A DNA stretch of 64,000 bases from Pochonia chlamydosporia 170 (taxonomy: Eukaryota > Ascomycota > Sordariomycetes > Hypocreales > Clavicipitaceae), in NCBI RefSeq assembly GCF_001653235.2, contig NC_035792.1, forward strand, positions 2,170,001 to 2,234,000, given 5' to 3'. Below are positions 12,493-23,050 of the stretch, one piece after another. The number at the start of each line of letters is the position of its first letter. Within the stretch, counting starts at the first letter, position 1. The translations under genes were made by a program, and so were the position numbers. The notes beneath the pieces are model-generated. The model had not been told where the DNA came from, did no database searches, and saw only the letters and a list, made by a program, of their open reading frames with translations.

Positions 12493-12997
12493 GATGAGCC
12501 AATTCTAGTCGTGTGTCGAGTTGTTCAATTGTGTAGCCAGCTGTGTTTGCCCGTTGTTGGTCTTTGGAGTTTGCGGGAGGTAATCGCGACCAAAAACACC
12601 AGGTTTCCAATTGGCCAATCCTTGGACTCATCCCTTAATACAAGGTACTAGAGTCTGAGCGAGGGTGGCAACGCTGTAGGAGGTATCTTGGGCTAGTGGT
12701 ATGAAAGCACGGGATTACAGCCTTAGCGTCCCGTTTGATGCATAGCTCTGATAAAAGGCCATAGAGATGACCAACGTCAACACTTGACGTGGCTGATTGG
12801 GGGAGGAGCATACAAGCAAGCACATTACCCGTTATGAACTATCTTATTATACGAGCTTTGTTGATGGTGAACAGCATTCAGCGACGAGCTTTGGTGTGAA
12901 GACACGGGGGAAGCCGAAACCAAAGCTCCAAACACTATACTGTGTTCGTTCAGTTTGGGACCTTCGTGATAGCTGGGTCGCTGCCTACCTAAGTAAT
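12493..12997. promoter_or_regulatory. Divergent intergenic region NDUFS5 / SEC39
   Basis: These 505 bases separate two start codons that point away from each other, so they must hold both promoters and both 5' leaders. I see no strong TATA element. The SEC39 frame stays open upstream to about 12797 but has no earlier in-frame ATG, so that extension is not taken as coding. Confidence 0.6.
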
Positions 12998-15841
12998 ATG
13001 GCCAGCACCCTGTCGCCGGCGAAGGTCGTACTTCTTGCTGTGCACTTCGCTGGGCATGCCGATATCGAAAGTCTCGCCGCCCTAACGGCAACTCATGCGT
13101 CTATTCTCCATGATGAACTTTTACTCCGAATCATTCTGACGCATTTACCAGAGACTACGAGACCGGATGCCTATACTGGCTTCCTTCAGAACGTAGTTGA
13201 CCATGCCTCTGAGGGAGGGCAACTCGAATCCCTAGATACCTCGCCTGTTGACAGGTTAGACGACGGCGAAGCTGCCAAGAGGGCCACTAAACTTCATCTA
13301 CTACCGCTACTATACCCTTGCACACCAGAGACTTCCCAAGGAGATGCGCTCACCCGTTTTCTGTTTCTAAGGACTCACAAGATGGACGAGGAAACTGGGA
13401 TGCTTGCTCAGTTGCTCGATTTGCTGTTACCATTTCTCTCTCGCAATTCGGCCATACAAAAATGGGCAATGGCAACTGTATTGCCATACGTACGGAAGGG
13501 CCTGGAGTTTCGCATGGGACAGCCACCTGAATATTCCTTGGCCGAGTTTGAGAAATTGACAGACCAACAGGCCGTTAAGTTCTTACTGTCTCCAGGAGGG
13601 ACCCTCAGTCAATCACGAGACAACGTCGACCATTCTTTAAGAAATGTTGTAGGGCCATGGCTCTATGATATAGACCGCTGGGACTGCTCGGGAAAGACGT
13701 CTGGAGATGAGACATCGTCGGTATTCTGTCCTGGTTGGCAGCATGTCAGGGAATGGCTGCTCTCCCAAGCAACGCTATCGTGGTCCGTCGCTGTTCTGGC
13801 CATTGAACGATGGGGTGGCCCGGATGATGTGGATTTCGGCGATGGGATTCCTCTCTATCTTCCGGCTCCTTACAAGTATTATCTTGAGCAAACATATGCG
13901 ACAACTGTGATGGCTTGTGTGTATGGCGTACAGGAAGCAACCCTGGAATGCTTAACGAGAATGTATTCCTTATTGACAACTCTAAGGCAATACCTTGGGT
14001 ATGATGTGGATGTCATACCTGTTGAGCAAGCAATAAACGCTTTGCTAGACCTATCAGTCACGGACATTTCGACATTCCATGGCGGCCGGGTTGCGAGTTT
14101 CATGAGAAATTCCTTATTAGAACAACATAACCCGTTAACGAACCCGAGCCAAGATTCTACCAAGTTTCTCCTCGCTCTCGTTCTGAGTGCTTACCTCCTG
14201 ACAACTTTTGGCTCACCCTCATCAGTGAGGCGTGCTGGGGAACTTTCGCTTCTCCAAGATGAACGAGACCAAAAGGCTGAGGTTTTGAAACTCCTAAGAG
14301 GCATCGCGGGCGAAGCTCCAAATGAGAGCGACGACTATTTACAACGAGCCCGTTTGTCTCTGCTTTGGCTCCGAGACTGGGGTCAAGGCAGCACAGGTAC
14401 GAGCCCTGGCGAACCTGCACCACAGGGTGCACTCGGTATGGTCGCTAGGGAATATATGGAAGCAGAGTTCTTGAAGTTACTATTATCCAAGGGGCGTAGG
14501 TGATGCTTGCAAATGGCCCTCATATGTTGGATTTCATTAAATAACTTTCATTAGGCTATACCCTCGCTCGCAACTTATATGACAAAGGCGGGCTGGCTCG
14601 TCTACCAGCCGATACTGTACAAGAGTCAGTGTATCAATCAGCCTTGAGTGCATTTGACAATGCCACAAATCCCAACCGTACTAGAGGAGGATTAAAGAGA
14701 TGCGGTGACATGTACGTTGGATCTTACGAGCCCTCAACCACCAAGCTAACTGTACAGCATCAATGCCTTACCTGGTACTGTCAGCGAGTCAATGCCTGGG
14801 ACAAAGCGAATCCTCGCACTCCTGAAAGCTACACACGCTTTGAGCAACTATCGCTTGGTCCTTAAACAAGGAGAGCCCTTTAGCCCTGTAGTTCTTAGGG
14901 TGCATTCCGACCCGATATCGATCATAAGCAAAGTTTTGGAACAGAATCCTCGAGCTTACACACGCCTTCAAGAGTTCCTGGAAATGGGCATGAACATGGT
15001 TCGAGCAGGGATACCTTCCCATAACGGGGCAGATTCTGCTGGGAGATTAGCTTCCATTGTTGGGCAACAACCGGCCGCGGAGATTGCAGAAAGGCGTATA
15101 ACAGCAATGTGTATCGAGGCTGCTCTCAGGGAGGAGGACTTCGAGACAGCCTATTCCTATGTTGCCAGCCGTCTCAGCACACAAAGCTCCCAAGACCCCG
15201 GTACAATGCCTTGGCCGGTGATAGATGATTGGTCTTGGAAGGCTGCCTTGCAGGCTGGCCAATACGTTCGGACCGAACGATCGCAACAGCCGACACATTT
15301 GGGCACTGGTAGCGGCAATCTTGAGATACGACACCTTGAACAGCGCATCGAGTGCTTGGCAACCGCGCTCCGAGTGGCTCCAACTAGTCAACTTCAGGAA
15401 ATCCTCAAGAGTTTCCGGCGGTGCGAGGAGCAGCTGGATTCGGCAATCAAAGAGGAGGTGGCTAGCGAGGCGGCGTGTTATGTAGAGGGCCAGCCAGAGA
15501 ATGTACCTGGAGCCTTTGATTATGCTTCCGCGGAGAGGCAATATCCTCCCCGAAATATGACTGGAAGTGTGGCGGCTCGACAAACAGAGGAAGCACCTAT
15601 GTCTCTTATTGATTTATCAAGAGCTACCGCTCGCGCTGCTCAGCGCAATTTCAGCTCTATACCCAGTCTGCAAAGTATCACACAAGGGGGCAACTCAGAT
15701 AAAGACGACCGGGACTTACAGCCACACTCGCGACTCCGTAAAAGGGATCAGCTTCGCGAGGTTGCGACGGGAACGCTAGTATCCGGGGTCGGCTGGTTAA
15801 TCGGAGCCAATGTCGCGCAGGATAAAGACGAAGGCAATTGA
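12998..15841 (+). CDS. SEC39: Sec39 domain protein, Dsl1 tethering complex
   Basis: Three exons (12998-14495, 14555-14711, 14758-15841) join in frame to 912 residues. The N-terminal part, from MASTLSPAKVVLLAVHFAG on, and the block ALSNYRLVLKQGEPFSP with RVHSDPISII are characteristic of fungal Sec39, the relative of metazoan NBAS. Sec39 is an all-helical subunit of the Dsl1 complex, which tethers Golgi-derived COPI vesicles at the endoplasmic reticulum and works with the SNAREs Use1, Sec20 and Ufe1. Both introns are small (59 and 46 nt) with GT-AG ends; without splicing the first frame stops at 14503. The start is the first ATG of the frame. The last 100 residues are charged and poorly conserved in style. 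No membrane segment is evident, as expected for a peripheral protein. Confidence 0.88.
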
Positions 15842-17561
15842 GAATGGGCAGAATTGGCTCAAACTTGGACTCGACGCTATTTGATGATCACCGCTAGCGA
15901 CTGTCCCATTTCGGAATACTTGGCTATACACGGATAGTGGGACATCGTATTGATTACGTACGTTTGTCATCTTGAGCTGGTTGTTTGTCACGTATCCTGG
16001 GAACACCTAGCTGTGCCAGCTTGCCAAGCGCCCGCATTCGTCATTGACAGATACATTGAGTAAACAGGACTGTGGGTAAGAGTAGCTACGCTTGGATACC
16101 ATACTGTTGTAATAAGCCCATAAATCTACATATTCCAGAAGATCTGTAACAATTACAAGGAGAGCTACTGAATACCAATTACAATTTACCACAGGATGGC
16201 TAGTCAGATGTTAGCGGAGCGAGAAAAAAAAAAAAGGTTCCCCAGATTTGGAGCTCAGGTTCCGAAGACAAGAATGAATTCTCATCTCCATATTCGCATG
16301 ATGTGAAAAGACTGCAGAGAAGGGTTTGAAACCCTCGCATGCTGACACTGGAACTTTGTAGCCCGCTCTGCACATCAACCTGGTTTTGTTAGTCGAAGTT
16401 CACAGCTGTTTCGTTGTTGGTATAATACTGTGTGTTGCGACATTGGAGAGGGTCACAGGCATATGACGACTTTGACATTGACATGAATGCAAAACAACAA
16501 CGATGAGCTCGTGGTTTAATATGATATGCTTCAACATCGACAGCAAGTCCTGTGGCAGCAAGAAAAAAATTAGCAAATGCAATATGCGAAGACAGACCAC
16601 GGGTATAAGGAAGAAGTCATGCAAGCGACTCAGCTCTCTCGGAACCCGCGATTCATGTACCAGAATGAGCGTTAGCTCGAGTCCAAAACCATCAAGTACG
16701 GTGGCACAGGGTGTAAAATGTTATGTCGGGTTCTCTGCTAAAGCAAATACCCGAGATAAGCAGCATAATATGATTAGGCGGAAACACGTCATGGCGCGGC
16801 GGTGATGACACGGCGATTACAGTACTATTGGGTGGCGTATCGTATGGCGCATTTTCACGATTCATTCCGAAATACCCGAAGCGACGCGAATAAAACAAAA
16901 GTGTGCGACTTTTAAACGTTCTCAGAGACTGAATACCGATAGTTGTGATCCATTTAGCTGGCAACGCCAATGTGCGATATTGTTTCATGATACTGATACA
17001 TGCAGCCGCGAGATGCAGCCCAACGTCGTCGAGTGTGGAGTCAGAGCTCTTGGGTTTACCTAGCCAATTCTGGATGCCGATGGCTTTGGGTTGTGCTGTG
17101 CCGCCAAAGCTACCAAAATTTGCCGTGCCATGTGACGGTTGACGTGAGATTGAATCTGCTCAGATTCGAGTGCTGCCTCAAGTGGTCCATCCGTAACCTC
17201 GTTCGTCCCATAAACTGACCAGCACAAGAAAGAAAAACAGACAAGTACAAAAAGCAACCGTGGAAACAGAAATAAAAGAAAAGATGAACAGAAGGAGGAT
17301 GATAGGGAAACCCTGACGAAGACCGAAAAACATAGTAAAACAAAATGAACGCAGCCGAGAATACCTTTCCTTCATCACAGCTGCGCCTCCAGAGACGTCG
17401 TTCTGCGAGACCCAATTGCGGCTTATGGTGTCCATTGTGATTAATCAGGGATCTGAGAATGATGGAATGGGGCTGAAGGGTTCGTCAAGACTGAAAGCAT
17501 TGAATTGCAATATTGGAACCATGAGTCAGATCGTCAATCAGCGAGATGGCCGTGACTCACT
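15842..17561. other. Convergent gap SEC39 / Tra2-like gene
   Basis: About 1.7 kb between two converging 3' ends. Open frames are short and none resembles a known protein. Much of it may be 3' untranslated sequence; a pyrimidine-rich stretch on the reverse strand (about 17220-17300) is the only compositional feature I noted. Confidence 0.55.
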
Positions 17562-18840
17562 TCATCGAGCGGATGGATCAGCTGTGGCCGGGTTAGCAAG
17601 TTGTGGTTCAAGCAGATAGTTCAAGTTGCGAACCTCCGTAGGCATCGCGGGCTTCGGAACGAGGTGCCGAGTCCCCGTAGCCGGGCGCCCCAACAGCTGC
17701 CTCCCGCTCTCTTGGTGCACCACGGTCAGCTTGACGGTCGTATCGATCTCGATCATAGCTGCCTGGGGCACGCTGTCCATATCTGTCACGATCTTCACGA
17801 CCTCCATATCGCTCTCGACCGTAGTAATCATCACGTTCACGACGTTCATATCCTCCACGTTCGGTATCTCGAGTGAAGTTACGGTCTTCATATCGGCGAT
17901 CTTCTCTATACCCACGGTCATACCCACGATCGTAGCCGGTGCGGTCGTGGCCGCTACGGTCGTCATATCGGCGGTCGTAATTTCGCTCGTATCCACGGTA
18001 TCTATACGAATCATCGCGGCTATAGCCAGCGCCGCCACTACCATAGCCACCGCGACGTCTGTCATCAAAACGTGGGCGGGGGTCTAAAGTTACGGAATTA
18101 GTTAGCAGTTGCAATTTGACTTGATTTGCTGGGACAGTAACCTTACCTCGCTTTGGTGGACCAAAATATTTGCCAGGAGTGGGCGTGCGAGGGCGGGCTC
18201 GCCGAGCTTTCTCAATACTTAGAGTACGACCTTCAATTTGTTCACCCTGCAGGCCCTCCTTCGCCGCCTCTGCCTGTTCTGAAGTGACCATTTTGACAAA
18301 TCCAAACCCACGAGATTCTTTAGAATGAGGATCCCGCATAATCTGGCATTTTTCGACGTCTCCATACTTCTCAAACATCTTCGAGACTTCGGATTCGGTT
18401 AGACGAGGGTGAATGCCAGTCACAAAAAGGTTTGAGCCGGGGTTAACTGCGCCGTCGTCATCATCCTTGGAACCAGAAGACTCCTTTGGGGCGCTAAGAC
18501 GACGGAAACAAAGACGAGCCATGTAAGTAGATGCCGTATTTTTAATTGATGTGACATATTATACATTGAACGAGGCTATACTTACCCTTCAGCGGTTCCA
18601 TTGGGTGAGGCAGAACGACGACGCCCGCCATCATTCTCATCACGGGTTGGCCGGGGTGAGGCACTCCTGTTGTCACGGTCGTAGCGAGGCGCGTCGTCTA
18701 CTTCGAAAGCAACCTGTTAGTCATAGTTCCGGTGCGCGATCATGCCATGCACATATTGTTCACATCTCATGAACGAGCCGAAACTTACCATCGTAGCGAT
18801 CACCGCCTGCTGCCTCATAATCCATTGAAGTAGTTGCCAT
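17562..18840 (-). CDS. Transformer-2-like SR splicing factor
   Basis: Exons 18840-18789, 18700-18586, 18493-18147 and 18083-17634, plus a probable 20-nt last exon 17581-17562, give about 327 residues. A single RNA recognition motif (about residues 75-150) has RNP2 as LFVTGI and RNP1 as RGFGFVKM. It is preceded by an RS-type linker (RSASPRPTR, RRRSASPNG) and followed by a long Arg/Gly/Tyr/Asp-rich tail. This is the arrangement of Tra2-type SR proteins, nuclear factors that bind exonic enhancers and guide splice-site choice. The C-terminus is uncertain. If the last 52-nt intron (17582-17633, with a CTAAC branch site) is not removed, the frame ends at 17608 with GGSQLELSA; if removed it ends YGADPSAR. 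Intron 1 uses an AAG acceptor in preference to a CAG 13 bases upstream, which would break the frame. Confidence 0.85.
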
Positions 18841-19793
18841 GGTTGGGATTCAGGAAGCGCGGTTACTGATTAAAGAAAATGCGATGAAATAATACCGAGG
18901 TCCAGCAGTGACGAGTTGCTAGCAATTTGGTCGATGATGTTGTGCGGAATTGAATCAATGAGGGTAGGTGAGCTGGGGAAGTTGCTCAAGCAGCGTGACA
19001 AGAGGGAAGGAAAAAAAATAGCAAGTTGGCACAGTAGCAAGTGCGACTAGATGGGCTCAGCTTTCGCTGAGACAAAGCTAATGGCCGATGATTAGGCGGG
19101 GGACCACTCACAGGCTTCCTTCGCTAATCACAGCCAGCACCTCATTGCACAGTCTGGTGTCCTCTGCCAGGGAAACCAGAATTTTCAATGTTACTTACCT
19201 AAGTACTTGAGAACAAGCGCACTCAGCATGAGGCGTATTCTCTCCAAATGCGAATTTGCGCCAGACTTGCTCTGCGGAGCTTTCAATGTTCACGAAATCT
19301 CCGACCGACGAAGGTGCTCAATTGTTCCACGTTGCGCTATTTCCCTCAGCTAAAATCGGGTGTTTTCCTGTATACCCTGATATTCGAAGACAACGGCTCA
19401 AGATAAAACCGTGGCTGGTTTGCGACTGCTTTGGTTTTCCTAAAGCTTGGCTTAGCCTGGTCCTATGTCTACTTAGGCAGGTAACGGTCACGTCGAAATG
19501 TCATGAGCTGGGTCCATTTTAGATGTCTGAATGCCGTTTTTACCACGATGCTTTCGAAAATGTACGAAGAATTTCTCATTATAGTCTGACACCTATAAAT
19601 AGTTTGGCTCACTTCACTCCTGGTGCAGTCGAGGTCATATGGGGGCACAGCACAGCTACAAAAAACACATCTCATCAAGAGGGTAAATAGGGACAGACAA
19701 ACTCTAATATTAGACACAGCTGTGGCAACCGACTGAACCAAGAAGCAAATTTAGCTTTGCAATTATGGGAGCCTGGCTTGCCTGCAACGTCAA
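18841..19793. promoter_or_regulatory. Promoter region of the Tra2-like gene and 3' region of NAA20
   Basis: About 950 bases between two genes on the reverse strand. The part next to 18840 should hold the Tra2 promoter and leader. Two AACATTGAA-type words (19183, 19281) and a TACCTAAGTA variant near 19195 are present. I see no gene. Confidence 0.5.
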
Positions 19794-20431
19794 CTACCAA
19801 ACATCTTCCGGGTCGACTTCATGGTTCTCACCATCAGCGCGGATATGTTTGCCGCCTCCGTCTCTTTTCATAGGCTTCCGCATGTCAAGCGCGTCCTCGG
19901 TAGCCTTGGTCAGATCTGTGGCATGGTCGCCGTAATAGTCTTTGACAACTCGAAATACGGTGTAGCCTAAGTTTTTGTAAAATGTAATGGCGCGGATATT
20001 ACTCCTGCGGACAAATAAGTCCACAAACCAAGCCTCATTTTCATCTGCAGCAGCTTCCAACTGCTCTGTTAAGATTTTACCAATGCCCAACCTACGGGCT
20101 TCAGGCGCCACAGTCAGTGCAGTGATGTGTGCATGCCAAGGTAGGTAATGCTCTGAGTATTTGTAGGCGTCGGGTGACGACTCGACCTTGCCCATGACTG
20201 TTTTGGTAAAATCATTAGCAAAAGAAAATTTTGGTAGTGATCCTGACTTTGAAATCACTTACTATAACCTACAATATTGCCTTCTTTATCTTCACAGACT
20301 TGAAAAAGAGACGGCCATTTGGCAAAGTATTGCAAGTAGAAGCTTAGTTCATATGTTTCGGTCAAAGGGTCAAGGTTGCATTTGGAGAATTTGTCAACAT
20401 CATCAGGACGAAAACGCCGGAAGGTTGCCAT
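19794..20431 (-). CDS. NAA20: NatB N-terminal acetyltransferase catalytic subunit
   Basis: Two exons (20431-20263 and 20197-19794, intron 65 nt) give 190 residues starting MATFRRFRPDDVDKF. The whole protein is one GNAT fold. The first exon carries the substrate-binding part with LTETYELSFYLQY, and the second carries the acetyl-CoA loop RRLGIG (Q/RxxGxG/A motif) and FYKNLGYTVFR. This pattern matches Naa20 (Nat3), the catalytic subunit of NatB, which co-translationally acetylates proteins starting Met-Asp, Met-Glu, Met-Asn or Met-Gln at the ribosome with Naa25. The C-terminal 30 residues are polar and end EVDPEDVW. Length fits the family (about 170-195). The start is set by the first exon; the second exon alone would lack the catalytic core. 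Confidence 0.92.
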
Positions 20432-21830
20432 TGTTACAGGCGACGTGCAGAGCCTGTGAAGGAGCGTCTAGTCTGCAGCAGCTCGAGAGTACACCAAGAT
20501 CAAGGAATCAACAGTGTAGTGATTCCACAAAGCGTAAGCTAGGCAGATGACCGGTAGCACTGATAGTAGCTATGTGGTGGTGGTGATCGAGGTGAAACTT
20601 GTTGGAGGCACCTCCTTGGATTCGCACGAAATTCGTCTTGACTCTGGCGACTAGCAGACTCTCTAGTGAGAGACACTGGTCAATCGGTGAATTTGATGAG
20701 AAAGGGCAGAATGCTCACTTTAACTGGCTGAAGAAAAGGGCTATGTATAGGACGGGAACCTCTGAACTGTCATGTTGTCCTCCGTTTGTCGTTCTAAAAG
20801 ACCGATTTGTCTGGTCCAACAAGCTCTGACGGCGAGGGCACAAATATTGAACACGGGTTTCTGTGACGTTTGGTAGCTCTCAATAGATAGTTTTGCGGAT
20901 TTCTGGTCTTGCCCAAACAGCTGATGGTTGCAGCCGTGTTATCGAATGTACCCACTCCCACACAAAAACCCCGGTGCCATCAATGTCGGATTTAACTCAT
21001 ATCAAAACTCGCTGGCTGTTGGCCCAGGTGAACTGGTAGTTTGCACCAGACTGGTTGCCTTCCATGTTCAAGTGCCTAGTACTGCATGCGTGTTTTCACA
21101 CCCAGCCCCAGCGCCGACGTGGAACTAGAACCTACTCACTGACTGGTACTTTGCACCACATAAGATTAGACTAGACATGAAGGTTAGGCCCTACCTACCT
21201 ACCTAGGTACCTATAGGTACAAGAAGGTAGTGCATCCATGTCTGAGAGCTGATTGATCCGTACCCCAGTGACAGCGCTGTAAAGTTCTATGGGGCTCTTC
21301 ATGACATTGATGTCAGTTGGGCATGAACACCCCAGTGCCGCCTGGGAGATGCACTCCTCGCCTACCCACGTGCTACGTACGTACCTACCTTGGCAGTTGG
21401 CTTCCATGCTGCCTCTCGCGAATGGGGAAATGGACTGCGCTCCATACATTACCAACACCAGCACAAAGAGCCTGGTGACACGTCTAAAAGTAGGTACCTG
21501 GGTAGAGTAGACCGCCCTGGCAACTTGGCATAACTTTAGAAGTTGACCCTGCCGGTACTCACCTTGGGACATCAGTTGTTATGCACATGTCTGGTGCGTT
21601 CAAACCTTGGGTACTGATGAACGACTAGGGACACGACAACCTTGACACCACCATCCGACGAAGCTAGCGGCACTGTTTTCTCTGCCGACTCTCAGAGCAA
21701 CACCTCAGAGGCTTGATTCTGAGGCTTACTATCAGAAGAACGCGAGGCGCGGCAATTAGCGTCACTGACAGTCCCTCAATTCTTTCATCATATCGGCAAG
21801 CTCCCTTGCCACATCTCACTACGAGGGACA
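20432..21830. promoter_or_regulatory. Divergent intergenic region NAA20 / unknown gene
   Basis: About 1.4 kb between two divergently transcribed genes. It contains a TACCTAGGTA palindrome within a CCTA/TAGG run (21191-21220), further partial copies near 21380 and 21490, and CCAGAC words. No coding sequence is supported. Confidence 0.5.
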
Positions 21831-23050
21831 ATGACCGCTTCGCCAACAACTCCACGACATTCCCGAAACTCGTCAGCGGCCGACAGCTTTCATGGATATT
21901 ATCACGCTCGGAGGCAATCCAAATCATCTGTGAATGATCCCGCCACGCCGTTTCCGAACGACCTGCGCCATCAAGATAGCATAGATCTCGGGGTGCTAAC
22001 CAGCGGGGGTCCTGCTGCCGTCAATGGCATGGGTAATTTAGCAGACGAACTTGCCGACGCATTCTCGGATTCGAATGACGAGGATGAGGCTGAATATGAA
22101 GAAAACAGAGTTCATATGCCACATTCCCAAATTACGGAGACACAAACAACTGCTGCTGATGGGAGAGGAGCTGGTGGATTGGGCCATGATTCTACACCGA
22201 CAAACAATGCACCTGATGGTCATGGAATTAATGATAGACTGCTTTCGCCTCATGGCAGGGGGCATCAGAGGAGAAATACAGACTATGACGGCAGCGAATA
22301 CGGCTCAGAGTCAGATCTTGACTCCGGTGGTATGCCTCCCACGCTAATCGCGAAAATCGATGCGATCGAGTCTCTCGCTCGGAGAGGAACAGAAAACTAT
22401 GGCGGCCCTGGCGATGAAGTAATCCAACGAGTGACGGACGGTCTGCGGGATCTCGGCCCGCAGTCAACAGTCGAAGGAAATGCGTCCAGGTGAGTCTTCA
22501 TGACGACTTGCAAATGTAGCCATTGACAGCTGACCAAAGGCACAGGCTAATAACGGCGCATACGGCACTTACCAGCCATCTCACGCACCAGACTCGCCAG
22601 CTACATAGCCTAACATTTCCATTACTGTCTCCTCTCGCAACTGCACCGGATACCGAAATAGTTGATGGCCTTGTTCCTCTGTTAGCATCCCTATCGGACG
22701 ACATGCCCCGGCCGTCGACAACAGCCTTTAATTCCTTGACCGCACTTCATACTATTACCTCCGAATTAATCCAGACTTTGAGCTATCTCTCAGACACGCT
22801 ACATATGTCCCGACAGACGACAGCAACAGCCACTAGAAGGCTGAAGAGTGCAAAGGAGTTAGTTGCCGAAATGCGACGTGACGAGGAGTTGCGGGAAGAG
22901 GGTGAGCGATGGCTATCTCGCGGCAACTGGTCTCAGCGCCTTGAGAATAGGGAATGTGCGAATGTATGCGGAGAAGTGATTGGAGGCTTTGAGGATGTTT
23001 GCAATGGCTGGCGACAAAGGCTTCTGGCGCAGGCAGATTCTCAGGCGTGA
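21831..23050 (+). CDS. Uncharacterised acidic and helical protein
   Basis: Two exons (21831-22489 and 22546-23050, intron 56 nt with GT-AG ends) join in frame to 387 residues. I do not recognise the family. Residues 1-60 are Ser/Thr/Pro/Arg-rich and probably disordered. Near residues 70-85 is a short helix followed by an acidic run (ADELADAFSDSNDEDEAE). Residues about 165-219 look helical (PTLIAKIDAIESLARRG), and the second exon is a long, mostly alpha-helical region ending in a charged segment (RRLKSAKELVAEMRRDEEL). No signal peptide or membrane segment is visible. The layout, a disordered head, an acidic patch and then helical or coiled-coil segments, would fit a scaffold or a kinetochore or complex subunit, but that is speculation. 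The smooth frame across the splice and coding-like composition make the gene itself likely. Confidence 0.75.

Noticed and set aside
12797..12997. Upstream extension of the SEC39 open frame
   Set aside because: It begins at a TTG, has no in-frame ATG, and the family starts at the ATG at 12998.
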